A stretch of DNA of 64,000 bases from Candidatus Methanocorpusculum faecipullorum (GTDB lineage Archaea > Halobacteriota > Methanomicrobia > Methanomicrobiales > Methanocorpusculaceae), in the NCBI GenBank assembly GCA_018883755.1, contig JAHLFR010000007.1:18791-82790 (forward strand), read 5' to 3'. Each line of letters opens with the position of its first letter. Position 1 is the stretch's first letter. A program made the translations under genes and the position numbers. The notes under the pieces were generated by a model, which was given only the letters and a program-made list of their open reading frames with translations, was not told where the DNA came from and made no database searches. Below, one piece after another: positions 1 through 8,729 of this stretch.

Positions 1-367
1 GAGACTCAGAAAGCCGTTTACCGGATGCATCCATCTCGGTGATCCGATCACGCAGGAAGGAGATAGCCTCCTCGGTTGACTTCTCAACCGTAACACCTGC
101 ACCAATCCCAACAAGCATTTTCTTTGAGTCCACTACAGTTGCACGAACGGACACACCGCCGCCCAGGCCTAAGAGGGTGGAAACCTCGCCGTCTGCGGCA
201 GCCAGTGCTTCTAGTGCCTCAATAGAGGCAAGAGACTCGGCGCGTGCCGTTTCGATAAACCTCAACTGCTGGGACAGAAGCTCAAACTGCTGGGAATACT
301 CTGCGGCATAGGAACGGAGGGCCTGTACCTCCTGTTCCAACGTTGCCTGATTTGCATTACTCGCCAT
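1..367 (-). CDS. pfdA: Prefoldin subunit alpha, 3' end cut by window
   Basis: Prefoldin alpha is a subunit of the hexameric cytosolic chaperone that holds unfolded proteins and passes them to the thermosome. About 122 codons are visible from an ATG at 365-367; the gene runs off the left edge. The translation shows the expected N-terminal coiled coil (LEQEVQALRSYA, QQFELLSQQL), a beta-hairpin core with VSTLLGLGGGVSVRATV, and the start of the C-terminal helix. The start overlaps the stop of the upstream L18Ae gene by 11 bases, so the two are probably translationally coupled. The order L39e, L31e, eIF6, L18Ae, prefoldin alpha is a classic archaeal cluster, which supports the call. Confidence 0.9.
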   Translation of the reverse strand, partial: MASNANQATLEQEVQALRSYAAEYSQQFELLSQQLRFIETARAESLASIEALEALAAADGEVSTLLGLGGGVSVRATVVDSKKMLVGIGAGVTVEKSTEEAISFLRDRITEMDASGKRLSES

Positions 368-542
368 TGATAGCCTTTACAGAATCAACAGTAATATATT
401 TGCGTTCAAGCCGGTGCTTGCTTCCAATCGTTGCAAGAGTAAACTCTCCTGCAAGACGCTCACTTGGCGCATCGACTATTTTTGTGTAGGGCTTCATCTG
501 TCCGTCATTTTTGAACGTGCCCTTAACCTCAAATTTCGGCAT
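357..542 (-). CDS. rpl18a: Large-subunit ribosomal protein L18Ae (LX)
   Basis: A 61-residue basic protein of the archaeal L18Ae/LX family, a small component of the 50S subunit. It begins MPKFEVKGTF and contains APSERLAGEFTLATIGSKHRL, typical of the family in length and pattern. It lies 11 bases after the eIF6 gene and overlaps the prefoldin alpha start, inside the conserved translation operon. Confidence 0.9.
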   Translation of the reverse strand: MPKFEVKGTFKNDGQMKPYTKIVDAPSERLAGEFTLATIGSKHRLERKYITVDSVKAINGE

Positions 543-553
543 ATTATTTCACC

Positions 554-1222
554 TCACAGAAATCCAAATACATCTTCAATTCTACCGAGTTCAAAACCCG
601 TGGTCGCGTTTCCCGCCAGATAACCCTTGCTGTTCACGAGCAAACCGGTTCCAATCAGACCGGAACCCATATTCACGGATCCGGTACCGATGGAAACGTC
701 CGCTGTCGGAAGACTGTTTTCGAGATGAACCAGCTCATCAGGACTGCTCCGGGCAGGTAACAGAACACCTGCATTTGTACAGGCTCCTGCCATACCAACC
801 GTTCCAACGCCGCCAAATGACATAGGAATCGTCTCGACTTTCAGGAACTCGCCAACCATCCTGCGCATCTCAGACGACATGTCCGGATGCACAACCGCGA
901 ATGAATCATTGGTAAGAATAACGTTCCCTGCCGCATTCATCTCTTCACCGAGAAGCAGGACATCACCATACTCCTGCAGAAGATCAAGTTCTGAATCGTG
1001 AATGAGACCGGAAACAACAAAACCGCGGGAATTGCCGGTGAGGAGAAGACCAATCACGGATGATCCCTGAATAAAGGTAGGAATGACCTCTACATCAAGA
1101 GCTTCCGCTATCTTTGTTCTGAACTCCTCCGGAGAGTCGAGCGGAACAAATGCAATATCTTCAAAGACACGGGCAAAGACACCGATGTTCGGGTCTCCAT
1201 TCAGTGACAGGGTGTGGTCCAT
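554..1222 (-). CDS. eif6: Translation initiation factor 6 (aIF6)
   Basis: aIF6 binds the 50S subunit and keeps it from joining the 30S subunit too early. The 222 residues match the family's full length, and the repeated pseudo-symmetric units are visible (for example GLLLTGNSRGFVVSGLIHDSE and the later NSKGYLAGNATTGFE). Its ATG sits directly after the stop of the L31e gene with no spacer, so it belongs to the same transcript. Downstream are L18Ae and prefoldin alpha. Confidence 0.94.
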   Translation of the reverse strand: MDHTLSLNGDPNIGVFARVFEDIAFVPLDSPEEFRTKIAEALDVEVIPTFIQGSSVIGLLLTGNSRGFVVSGLIHDSELDLLQEYGDVLLLGEEMNAAGNVILTNDSFAVVHPDMSSEMRRMVGEFLKVETIPMSFGGVGTVGMAGACTNAGVLLPARSSPDELVHLENSLPTADVSIGTGSVNMGSGLIGTGLLVNSKGYLAGNATTGFELGRIEDVFGFL

Positions 1223-1486
1223 TTATTCCTCAGCAAGTTCTGCCTGGACCTGTCCGTCTTCGAACTTCATTGCACGAACACGAATGCGTCTTGGCGGTTT
1301 CTGGGATCCACGTGCCCAGACTGCTTCGTTAATGCTCTTGTCAAGCTTAACGTCATCACTTTTCATGTGATGCTCAAGGTAGCTGCGGATGTCTTTGATT
1401 GCAGCGTTTGCACGCTTGTAGCACGGGACACGCTTGACATCACGGAGCGGAATAACATATACCTGTTCCTTTTGTGCTTCTACCAT
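1223..1486 (-). CDS. rpl31e: Large-subunit ribosomal protein L31e
   Basis: An 87-residue 50S protein near the peptide exit tunnel. It has the family blocks [20 protein letters not shown] and the conserved [20 protein letters not shown] stretch with its basic RNA-binding face. It starts 4 bases after the L39e stop and ends immediately before the eIF6 start, an arrangement shared by many archaea. Confidence 0.95.
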   Translation of the reverse strand: MVEAQKEQVYVIPLRDVKRVPCYKRANAAIKDIRSYLEHHMKSDDVKLDKSINEAVWARGSQKPPRRIRVRAMKFEDGQVQAELAEE

Positions 1487-1490
1487 TTTC

Positions 1491-1643
1491 TTACACCTTC
1501 AGAGTGCTGCGTCTCCAGTTGCGTCTGCACGGGTGAGACACAACGTTACGCTTGGTTTTGATCATGACCCAGGCAGGAACACGGCGGTTCTGCTGGGTTG
1601 CCTTTGCAAGACGAATCTTACGAGCTTTAGTAAGTTTGCTCAT
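1491..1643 (-). CDS. rpl39e: Large-subunit ribosomal protein L39e
   Basis: A 50-residue, extremely basic protein ([14 protein letters not shown] at the N-terminus, then [14 protein letters not shown] and [12 protein letters not shown]). In the 50S subunit L39e lines the exit tunnel and replaces part of the space taken by bacterial L23. The length equals the archaeal norm. It lies between the PP-loop gene and L31e, which is its usual neighbour. Confidence 0.95.
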   Translation of the reverse strand: MSKLTKARKIRLAKATQQNRRVPAWVMIKTKRNVVSHPCRRNWRRSTLKV

Positions 1644-1645
1644 GG

Positions 1646-2239
1646 TTAATCACCATTCTTTTTTCGAATGATCAACGACTGTTCATGGTTTTTCGGGAAG
1701 AGCGGCACATAGTCAATTCCCCGGCGAACCATTTCAGCCCTGATCTCACTTTCGAAATCACCGTTTGGAATCGTCCCGGTTTCGCCGTAGGCGATCTCAA
1801 AGGACCGTTCACACAGACGGATAATTTCTCTTTTTCCAATGCCAAGCAGAGGCCGCACATAGCTGACCCCGTACTTCATCTCAAGGCTCTGTACTTCGGA
1901 CTGTGTCCGCATCGGGACCCGGTCATCACGACGGGTTCCATCGGCGACCACCTCATATTCCTGTGCAAGTGCACAGAGAGACCGTCGGTGGATTTCATTG
2001 ATGGCATTTGCAGGATGCCCGTCCTCAACAATCATGTTGACGACTTCATCAAGGAAACCTGGCGCAAAGACCTGTTTCTTCCAGGGGAAACCGGTTGCCT
2101 TTGCCGCCGCCTCAATGGAAGGGACAGCATGGTTTGGATCGAATACGAAGGTTATCAGCTCCACCTCATAGTCCCGCGCAAGCAGAACTGCGGCAAGCGT
2201 ACTGTCTTTGCCGCCGCTGTAGAGCACACCTGCTTTCAT
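1646..2239 (-). CDS. PP-loop (N-type) ATP pyrophosphatase of unknown substrate
   Basis: A 197-residue protein with the P-loop-like SGGKDST motif at residues 8-14, the signature of N-type ATP pyrophosphatases that adenylate a substrate with release of PPi. The family includes QueC, asparagine synthetases and tRNA thiolases, but the substrate here cannot be read from the sequence. A downstream block ([18 protein letters not shown]) resembles the TRRDD element of archaeal members encoded next to ribosomal genes. Its ATG overlaps the PDCD5 stop in an ATGA arrangement and it sits 2 bases before L39e, which suggests a job in RNA or ribosome modification. That role is inference. Confidence 0.75.
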   Translation of the reverse strand: MKAGVLYSGGKDSTLAAVLLARDYEVELITFVFDPNHAVPSIEAAAKATGFPWKKQVFAPGFLDEVVNMIVEDGHPANAINEIHRRSLCALAQEYEVVADGTRRDDRVPMRTQSEVQSLEMKYGVSYVRPLLGIGKREIIRLCERSFEIAYGETGTIPNGDFESEIRAEMVRRGIDYVPLFPKNHEQSLIIRKKNGD

Positions 2240-2568
2240 CCAACCCTGCGGATATTGAATTCCTTTTTCTGCGGTACAATCTGCGAAAGCAACTGCTTGA
2301 GTTGGTCATCAGTAATTTTCTGACGCAGGCGTCCTGACTGGGCAAGAGCGACAATCTGCTGCTCGACTGCTGCGGCAAACTCAGGTTTGGTCAGCTTGAT
2401 AGTGTTCAGCCGTTCGCGGGCTTCAGGTTCCATTACCTGCATAAGAACAGACTGGATCTGAGCCTGCATCTGCTGCTGGCGCTGGGCCTGTTCCTGTTCA
2501 GCCATCTGCTGCTGCTGGAGCTGCATCATGCGCTGCCGGCGAAGTTCTGCGAGTTCATCGTCTCCCAT
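2236..2568 (-). CDS. PDCD5-family DNA-binding protein
   Basis: A 110-residue homologue of human PDCD5 (archaeal MTH1615 family). The N-terminus is a long glutamine- and methionine-rich helix (residues 5-40), followed by the conserved three-helix core with LNTIKLTKPEFA and LAQSGRLRQKITDDQLKQLL. Archaeal members are small basic proteins that bind nucleic acid; their role is not firmly established. The gene is co-directional with S19e upstream and overlaps the PP-loop gene downstream by 4 bases. Confidence 0.88.
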   Translation of the reverse strand: MGDDELAELRRQRMMQLQQQQMAEQEQAQRQQQMQAQIQSVLMQVMEPEARERLNTIKLTKPEFAAAVEQQIVALAQSGRLRQKITDDQLKQLLSQIVPQKKEFNIRRVG

Positions 2569-2601
2569 TTCTGGTCACCACATTCTGTTGTCAGATATTC
2601 T

Positions 2602-3051
2602 TTAGTACTTTGCAAGACCCGGAGCTTCCTTGACAGCCTCTTCCTTTAAGGAGTGGGCAATGTTGTCGAGGAACTTGCGGCCTTTTGCGGAGACACTACG
2701 GCCGCCGGTAACTTTCTCAATGTAGCCGGCTGCTTCGAGCTGCTGCATAACTTTTCTTGCAATGCTGCCGCTTCCCTTTCTGAAGTGGGACGGCTTAGAG
2801 CCGCGGTCCTGCATACCACCATAGACCGAGCGCATGCGCTCGACTCCAATCGGGCCGTCAACATAGATACGACGCAGCACTGCTGCGGAACGGATGTACC
2901 ACCAGTCTGGATTCTCTGGCGGCATCTGCTTGTGTACTCCCGTTTTTACGTACTCAGACCACTCGGGTGCCTTGATCTCGGACTCGTTCTTGAGTTCCTC
3001 GGCAACCTTTGCGATGAGTGCATTGGCTGGGATGTCAAATACTGTAGTCAT
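2602..3051 (-). CDS. rps19e: Small-subunit ribosomal protein S19e
   Basis: A 149-residue 30S protein with a winged-helix-like fold. The conserved [19 protein letters not shown] and [29 protein letters not shown] blocks are present. The frame is open 69 bases further upstream, but the ATG at 3049-3051 is chosen because a GAGG ribosome-binding site lies about 8 bases before it and the protein then begins [13 protein letters not shown] as in relatives. It is the first gene of the leftward translation operon. Confidence 0.94.
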   Translation of the reverse strand: MTTVFDIPANALIAKVAEELKNESEIKAPEWSEYVKTGVHKQMPPENPDWWYIRSAAVLRRIYVDGPIGVERMRSVYGGMQDRGSKPSHFRKGSGSIARKVMQQLEAAGYIEKVTGGRSVSAKGRKFLDNIAHSLKEEAVKEAPGLAKY

Positions 3052-3155
3052 AGACTTTTCCTCACTGTAAGCCCGTGCCTTTCGGCACGATTTGGTTGCA
3101 CGAGACTTTCTCTGCAACACATGACATTAACAGTCTGTATGAATTGGTTCCCAGA

Positions 3156-3166
3156 CAATAAATAAG
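3156..3166 (-). promoter_or_regulatory. Probable TATA box for the S19e operon
   Basis: Read on the minus strand this is CTTATTTATTG, a good archaeal TATA box. Transcription would begin about 25 bases downstream, giving a 5' leader of roughly 80 bases before the S19e start. Position and direction fit; no experiment is implied. Confidence 0.5.
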
Positions 3167-3289
3167 TTCGTGAGAAAAAATTGCAATTATTCTTCTGGAG
3201 TACCGAGGGGTTAGGGTCAAGAGATCCTCAACATAGTCTGGATAAGATATTGAGTGAAATTCTGAAAAACAGAATTAGTCTTGGAAGAA

Positions 3290-3640
3290 TTATTTTTTCT
3301 CAAGATAGAAGGATTTTATTCTGTCGCGTGCCGACTGTTTTTTGGGAGACGTTTTTCCTTTGACCGGAGTGGTTACGGGAAGTTTCCCCCGGTTCTTCGC
3401 ACCAAGCACTACCATTCTACCGCGCGAGTCCAGTACTTCTGCTGATGTTTTCTGGGCAAGCTCGAGAATCTCTTCTTCATCAAGATCACAACTCTGCAGC
3501 CATTTAATCTTGATGACTTTTCTTGCCTCAAGCTGACGGCGCGTTTCTTCCACCAGATCCTCGGTGCAGCCGTTTTTACCAACCCAGATTGTGGGTTTTA
3601 GTGTTTGAATATAGGAGTTTGTATCGGATGAGTTGGGCAC
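3290..3640 (-). CDS. CRM-domain (YhbY-like) RNA-binding protein
   Basis: A 116-residue protein with a CRM domain in its first 90 residues: LKPTIWVGKNG (the GxxG-type RNA-binding loop), EARKVIKIKWLQS and the terminal RGRMVVLGAKNRGK. Bacterial YhbY associates with pre-50S particles and plant CRM proteins aid intron splicing; the archaeal role is probably ribosome assembly. The C-terminal 30 residues are a basic tail. The start codon is GTG at 3638-3640. A TATA-like box lies about 25 bases upstream, so the transcript may be leaderless. Confidence 0.8.
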   Translation of the reverse strand: MPNSSDTNSYIQTLKPTIWVGKNGCTEDLVEETRRQLEARKVIKIKWLQSCDLDEEEILELAQKTSAEVLDSRGRMVVLGAKNRGKLPVTTPVKGKTSPKKQSARDRIKSFYLEKK

Positions 3641-3658
3641 GTGTGGTATCCCTCGTGC

Positions 3659-3670
3659 CGTATATATTGA
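3659..3670 (-). promoter_or_regulatory. TATA box, possibly of a leaderless mRNA
   Basis: The minus strand reads TCAATATATACG. Its centre is about 25 bases upstream of the GTG start of the CRM protein, so initiation would fall on or next to the start codon. No Shine-Dalgarno sequence is visible for that gene, consistent with leaderless translation. Confidence 0.45.
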
Positions 3671-3817
3671 TCAGTTCTGGGGATAAGAGTTCCCCTGTCA
3701 AAATGCCATAACATTGTTTTGAAACAAATCAATCGATGTCTCCCGGACACAAATAAAAAAGGATCAATCCGAAAAACTCTTGTAACCACCTGAAAAACAC
3801 AGCGAGACAGAAGATAC

Positions 3818-4120
3818 TCACCTCACGGGAAAGCGTATTACGGCACCACAGTTCTTACAGGTGGAGATGACTTTCCCGTGCTGGATGCGGACACGAATAT
3901 TTTCCCCCGGTACAAAATATGCATGACAGGCAGGACAAAACGAATGGCGGAACTTTCTTGGCATCCGAAGACGCCTCCGCATTGCAATCTCGCGAGCGAG
4001 CGCAACATACCGGTTAGCAAGATCGGGATTGTCACGGTTCTTGTGTGCCTGAGTAAAAAGAATTTCAATTCTTTCAAGCGCAATCCCGTTTGCAGCAGGA
4101 TTTTTTTTGTGTTGTGCCAT
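3818..4120 (-). CDS. rnp4: Ribonuclease P protein component 4 (Rpp21 homologue)
   Basis: A 100-residue subunit of archaeal RNase P, which trims the 5' leader from tRNA precursors. The N-terminal helical part (ALERIEILFTQA, NRYVALAREIAMRRRLRMP) precedes a zinc ribbon with two CxxC pairs (CPACHAYF and CKNCGAVIRF). Length and cysteine pattern match Rpp21/Rpr2 proteins. It starts 5 bases after the purN stop, so both probably share a transcript. Confidence 0.93.
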   Translation of the reverse strand: MAQHKKNPAANGIALERIEILFTQAHKNRDNPDLANRYVALAREIAMRRRLRMPRKFRHSFCPACHAYFVPGENIRVRIQHGKVISTCKNCGAVIRFPVR

Positions 4121-4125
4121 GTAAC

Positions 4126-4740
4126 TCAGGGTGTCTCCGGCAAAATTTTCACATGACGGCCGGACACGACAAGCCTATCAGCACAGAACAGGGCAACAGC
4201 TTCGGGAAATGCAATGTGCTCCTGCTCAAGGATCCGCTCATCAAGTGCTTCTTCGTCATCATCATCTAGGACAGGGACTGCTTTCTGCAGGATGATCGGT
4301 CCGGAGTCTAGTCCCTCATCCACAAAATGTACGGTACACCCTGCAATTTTGACACCATACTCCAAAGCCTGACGCTGACCATGAAGACCCGGAAACGCAG
4401 GCAGCAAGGCCGGGTGGATGTTGATCATTTTCCCGGCAAATGCCCGGATAATTTCTGTACCAATTATGCGCATGTACCCAGCACAGACAAAAAGATCAGC
4501 ATTTACCGAATGCATGGCTGCAAGAAGATCAGTCTCAAAATCAGCTTTGGTCGGGTAGTCACGGAAATTCACCACTATCGCAGGAACTCCGGCACATTTT
4601 GCCCGTTCAATTGCATAGGCATCCTTATTGTCTGTGATGAGAGCAACACACTTTCCATTGATCTCCCCGCGTGCAAGGGCATCCAGTATCGCCTGAAAGT
4701 TTGAACCGCGCCCCGAAGCAAGTACCACAATCCGCTTCAT
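4126..4740 (-). CDS. purN: Phosphoribosylglycinamide formyltransferase
   Basis: PurN transfers a formyl group from 10-formyl-tetrahydrofolate to GAR in purine synthesis. The 204-residue protein begins MKRIVVLASGRGSNFQAI, carries the catalytic NIHPALLPAFPG block (Asn-His pair near residue 109) and the downstream CTVHFVDEGLDSGPII containing the conserved aspartate. All key elements are intact. The cofactor is notable in a methanogen, since many methanogens instead use formate-dependent PurT or PurP-type chemistry and have methanopterin as main C1 carrier. Confidence 0.94.
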   Translation of the reverse strand: MKRIVVLASGRGSNFQAILDALARGEINGKCVALITDNKDAYAIERAKCAGVPAIVVNFRDYPTKADFETDLLAAMHSVNADLFVCAGYMRIIGTEIIRAFAGKMINIHPALLPAFPGLHGQRQALEYGVKIAGCTVHFVDEGLDSGPIILQKAVPVLDDDDEEALDERILEQEHIAFPEAVALFCADRLVVSGRHVKILPETP

Positions 4741-4842
4741 GTTACAGGTATATTAGATGCAAATGGATTATTACATTTTGGCAAAGGAGAGTGTACACAA
4801 AGGGCAGATCCTCATCATGAATCCCACGGAAAAAGTTTCAAC

Positions 4843-5778
4843 TTACTCTCCTGACTCCACGGATCTTTGCTCCGAGACATTCCCAGCTCCAAGGTAGGGA
4901 TAAGCAATTCCAAAGAAGATCAGAGCAATCCCAATCCACTGTACCCAGGAGACCGCCTCGGAAAGTATAAGCACAGCACAGATGATCGATGCCGGAAGCT
5001 CTGATGAACTAAGAATGGTTGCAGCACCTGTTGAGATACGGGGAGTTCCAATCGAAAACAGGAACATCGGAAGGGCACACCCAAACAGGCCGAGGATTAC
5101 CCCATAAATCCAGATGCCGGAAAAAGCAGTACCGCTCACAATATAGGAAGGTGAGAGAATACAAAGCAAGAGAGCAAGTGAACAGGACATGATCACAAAA
5201 CTCCGCGTCAGTGGATGCATCTCGGGTTCTGTATGACCGAGCAGAAACATATAGAGCGCATAGAACAAAGCCGATAACATACCGAATATGACACCATCAG
5301 CAGTCAGCAGAACATTACTGCCCACCAGACCTGCGGCAAGAATTGTTCCGATGATCAGGATCACAACTGCGGCAATTGTTCTCCGCGAAGGAAGTTTTCG
5401 TTCCACAAGAGCCTGAATGATCACACCGATCCACGTAAACTGAAACAACAGAATAACCGATACCGATGCAGGAACACTTTGGAGAGAGAAACAGTAGCAG
5501 ACACTTACGAGTGCGATTGAAGCACCGGTCGCAAACATCCGCCCCAGCCGTTTGATCGTCCATGGAGTTGGTGAGACTGGTCGGTGTAAAGACCCTCGAA
5601 AAAATCCAGCACCGATCAAAACCAACAGAATCAGCCATCCATAAAAGTACTGGCTCATCACCACATCGTTTGCTGTAAATCCTGCCTCATAAGCCAGTTT
5701 TATTGTGGGGGATGACGGTCCGTAACAACAACCTCCAAGAAACACCAGAAACGGAAACAGGAGCCAGCGGACGTTCAT
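4843..5778 (-). CDS. EamA/DMT-family transporter
   Basis: A 311-residue membrane protein with about ten hydrophobic segments arranged as two tandem EamA repeats (roughly residues 5-140 and 155-295). The second repeat has the familiar GAATILSSSELPASIICAVLILSE stretch. Such proteins export or import metabolites by drug/metabolite transporter chemistry; the substrate cannot be told. It stands alone between purN and the site-2 protease gene. Confidence 0.85.
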   Translation of the reverse strand: MNVRWLLFPFLVFLGGCCYGPSSPTIKLAYEAGFTANDVVMSQYFYGWLILLVLIGAGFFRGSLHRPVSPTPWTIKRLGRMFATGASIALVSVCYCFSLQSVPASVSVILLFQFTWIGVIIQALVERKLPSRRTIAAVVILIIGTILAAGLVGSNVLLTADGVIFGMLSALFYALYMFLLGHTEPEMHPLTRSFVIMSCSLALLLCILSPSYIVSGTAFSGIWIYGVILGLFGCALPMFLFSIGTPRISTGAATILSSSELPASIICAVLILSEAVSWVQWIGIALIFFGIAYPYLGAGNVSEQRSVESGE

Positions 5779-5827
5779 AATGTATACTCATATGAGGGTT
5801 TTTCCCTCATAAGTGCTGTCTTTTCAC

Positions 5828-7159
5828 TCAACGGAAAAAGTACGGCATGATAATGGGGATGATGATCACAACAATCAGCAAATTGGTGATCACACTGCAG
5901 AGAGGTAGAGCATACTCCTCTTTGCCGCGTTTGGCAAGGAAACTCTTGACACCCTCGCGCAACATCTGACCCCCGTCCAGAGGACCAATTGGCAGTGCAT
6001 TAAAGGTACCCAAGAGAATGTTAACCCAGGCACACCAGTACAGCACGTGAATTATTTCCCAGAATCCATCAAACGGAGCGGAGAGGAATGCAGGGTCCGG
6101 TGTATCTGTTACCAGCATGCCAAAGGAACTACTACCTGCAAGAGAGGAGAACGGCAGAACAAGGAAGTTCAAGGCGGACACAAGTACGTCTCCAAGCGTC
6201 TCCGGGTGTGTCCATGCATGCAGAGTATCAGTTATCGCCTGAGGGTCACCATACAGAACGCCCATGAATCCAGAGGTAGTATTTCCTGCTGATAAACCAG
6301 TAATATCCGAAGGTACAGAGGTCAATGTGATGTCATACATCTGCTGCACACCTTTGTACTCACCGAGTACCTGAATTGTCTGACCGGGGATCGTCCCTGC
6401 GAGAAGCGTAGAGATGTCCGTGGTATTTGCAACAGGGACGCCGTCAATTGCAAGAATCACCGTTCCAGGCTGCATGCCTGCAAGATCTGCAGGATATCCT
6501 TCATACACCCCCTGCACAAACGGCACTGTTCCCGGAACAACCATCCCAAGCAACAGAATAAGCGCAAGAATACAGATCGCACCAACCACCAGATTGTTTG
6601 TAATGCCCGCAGCAAACATACGAAGTTTTGTTGCAAGAGGAGACTTTTCGATCTCCTCTTCGTCGGGTTCAACAAAAGCACCAATCGGGATTACCAGAGC
6701 CAGGATTCCAGTATATTTTACACGAATTTTTTCCACACGGGAAAGCAAACCGTGACCAAACTCATGGATAACCACCGCAAACACCAGTGCAAACCACACT
6801 GCAAACGTGGATGGGACAAAATCGTTCACCCCCGGAATAAGGAGTAAATTCTGCGGCTGAATAATCGGAGAAGGATCAGGTTGAATCAGCATCGTCAGAT
6901 ATGCGGTAACGATAATCATTACCGTCATCAGGACACTGCAGGCTGCAACAACAACAACACCAAGCGTTCCGTACACCAGAAATGTTCTGCGAAAACGTGC
7001 CAGTACGTCAAAGATACCCGTCCGAGATGTCCGAACCATCAGGCACGGCCCCATAAAAGCAAATATCTCCGGGTGGAAATTACTCTTTTTAATTTCCCAG
7101 CATACCACTGCGTACACAATCACGCAGATGATCACCAGGGCAACCCATCCGAACTCCAT
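5828..7159 (-). CDS. Site-2 protease-like membrane metalloprotease with PDZ domain
   Basis: A 443-residue intramembrane M50 peptidase. The zinc-binding HEFGHG motif starts at about residue 132 in a membrane segment, and the second signature NALPIGPLDGGQ, which supplies the aspartate ligand, lies near residue 394. Between them sits a PDZ-like domain (GYPADLAGMQPGTVILAIDGVPV). Such proteases cut membrane-bound regulators or signal peptides. No obvious substrate such as an anti-sigma factor lies next to it, so the target is unknown. Confidence 0.9.
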   Translation of the reverse strand: MEFGWVALVIICVIVYAVVCWEIKKSNFHPEIFAFMGPCLMVRTSRTGIFDVLARFRRTFLVYGTLGVVVVAACSVLMTVMIIVTAYLTMLIQPDPSPIIQPQNLLLIPGVNDFVPSTFAVWFALVFAVVIHEFGHGLLSRVEKIRVKYTGILALVIPIGAFVEPDEEEIEKSPLATKLRMFAAGITNNLVVGAICILALILLLGMVVPGTVPFVQGVYEGYPADLAGMQPGTVILAIDGVPVANTTDISTLLAGTIPGQTIQVLGEYKGVQQMYDITLTSVPSDITGLSAGNTTSGFMGVLYGDPQAITDTLHAWTHPETLGDVLVSALNFLVLPFSSLAGSSSFGMLVTDTPDPAFLSAPFDGFWEIIHVLYWCAWVNILLGTFNALPIGPLDGGQMLREGVKSFLAKRGKEEYALPLCSVITNLLIVVIIIPIIMPYFFR

Positions 7160-7306
7160 TGTTCTGTATTGTTCTGCGGTGAAAGGCTAAGAAGTTGATC
7201 GTAGGTGTTCAGCTGAATACTCGTGAACGAAAACAGAAGATGGAGATGAGAAGAGATCACATCCTGCAATGCTCATCGAACAGTTTCCAATCCAAGCTGT
7301 ATCCAA

Positions 7307-7948
7307 TCAGATAAAATCCGTGAGAGCTTTCTGAGACATACGGGCACTGATCTCATCAACCGTCTTCCATGTCTTGCGGGCACACGACGGTGGGCATCCG
7401 TTCTCACGAAGGTACGTTTCCAGAAACCGGATTGTTACAGGATCAGATGGATAGCCGCTGCCTATATCACCAAACTCATTGGAAAGTTCAGTAACAAGCC
7501 GATCACGAGTAACTTTTGCCACAATGCTTGCAGCTCCCACAATCAGAAATTTGTCGTCCGCCTTATGTTCTGAGATCATCTGAAGATCTGTCAGACCAGA
7601 CAGTTCACGTACATGCGATCCGAATCTTACTGCATTGACATCACAGGCATCCACATATACCACGTCCGGCACAAGAGATTGTATCACTGCAGCATGACAG
7701 GAAGCAGTGAACTCATTCATTGATCCTGACCGGGCGTCGATCTCTGCAGGAGTTCGCACCACGACAGCTGTTTTCCACCGGCATGTAATCTCCTCATAGA
7801 GCTCTTCGCGACGGTGCGGCGTCAGCTTCTTGGAGTCACGAAGACCAAGACCCGCAAGTTCTGCGGTGTCTAAAACCAGCACACCGGCAGTTACCATTGG
7901 CCCGAGAACCGAACCTTTTCCCGCTTCGTCGACACCGCAGATTTTCAT
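7307..7948 (-). CDS. rnhB: Ribonuclease HII
   Basis: RNase HII cuts RNA in RNA-DNA hybrids and removes single ribonucleotides from DNA. The motif CGVDEAGKGSVLGPM gives the first catalytic Asp-Glu pair, DSKKLT is the family's second block, and VDACDV supplies the third acidic residue. I chose the ATG at 7946-7948 (213 residues); a GTG six codons upstream is also open, with no clear ribosome-binding site for either. It is divergent from trkA, 59 bases away. Confidence 0.92.
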   Translation of the reverse strand: MKICGVDEAGKGSVLGPMVTAGVLVLDTAELAGLGLRDSKKLTPHRREELYEEITCRWKTAVVVRTPAEIDARSGSMNEFTASCHAAVIQSLVPDVVYVDACDVNAVRFGSHVRELSGLTDLQMISEHKADDKFLIVGAASIVAKVTRDRLVTELSNEFGDIGSGYPSDPVTIRFLETYLRENGCPPSCARKTWKTVDEISARMSQKALTDFI

Positions 7949-8007
7949 CAGATCAATATCTATCACAGGGAATAGGTATAATACCCCACGATCCCAAACG
8001 ATTCAGC

Positions 8008-8664
8008 ATGTATCTCATCATCGTAGGTCTTGGCGGCATCGGCAGAAGTCTTGCCGGCATCGCCTCCGAGAATGGTCACAGCGTGGTTGTCATCGATCGT
8101 GACGAGGAACGTTGTGCTGAAATTCTTACCCAGTATGATCTCCTTGCCATAGCAGGCAACGCCACTGACAAAGCGGTGCTTGAGGACGCAGGAGTGGACC
8201 GGGCAGATGCTCTTGTTGCAACAACAAGTGATGATGCCCTCAATCTGATGGCATGCTGGCTTGCAAAGCGCTACAATGTGAGAACGCTTGTCTCTATTGT
8301 GAACCAGAAGGAACATTCGGAACTGTTCAAAGAGGTTGGTGTCCGCATTAGTGAAAACCCAGATGAGATCGTTGCCCGCAGCCTCTACGTCTGGTCGGAA
8401 AACCCCAATACCCAATTACTTGCATCCATTGCCGGCGGCAGTATTTTCGAGATCAAAGTCAGCGAGGGGGCACAAGGGGTTAATAAAACGGTACGTGAAG
8501 TATCTGACGTGAAAGATATGCTGTATATTGCGATTCAGAGAAACGGGAAACTCATCATTCCTTCTGGAAACGTCACATTCCAGCCAGACGATGTCATCAC
8601 AGTCTTTACCAAAAAAGAATCGGAAGGAAGATCTGTGGAGTATATGGACAGCCTGTTCCACTGA
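8008..8664 (+). CDS. trkA: TrkA-type potassium channel regulator (RCK protein)
   Basis: A 218-residue cytosolic protein with an N-terminal Rossmann domain (IIVGLGGIGRSLAG, then VVVIDRDEERC) that binds NAD(H), and a C-terminal TrkA_C domain (residues about 135-218, with VTFQPDDVITVFTKKE). It would gate a Trk/Ktr-type potassium transporter. No membrane partner gene is adjacent. The frame is open upstream, but the ATG at 8008 places MYLIIVGLG at the N-terminus as expected. Confidence 0.88.
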   Translation: MYLIIVGLGGIGRSLAGIASENGHSVVVIDRDEERCAEILTQYDLLAIAGNATDKAVLEDAGVDRADALVATTSDDALNLMACWLAKRYNVRTLVSIVNQKEHSELFKEVGVRISENPDEIVARSLYVWSENPNTQLLASIAGGSIFEIKVSEGAQGVNKTVREVSDVKDMLYIAIQRNGKLIIPSGNVTFQPDDVITVFTKKESEGRSVEYMDSLFH

Positions 8665-8729
8665 CAAAAAATCATTTTTATTAGAACAGTATCTATTGGA
8701 AAAAAAGGTGTCAGAGGTAAATGGGATGA

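Noticed and set aside
1685..2323. Plus-strand open frame of 212 codons opposite the PP-loop gene
   Set aside because: The opposite strand carries a clear SGGKDST enzyme in a conserved operon; the frame has no ribosome-binding site or known domain.
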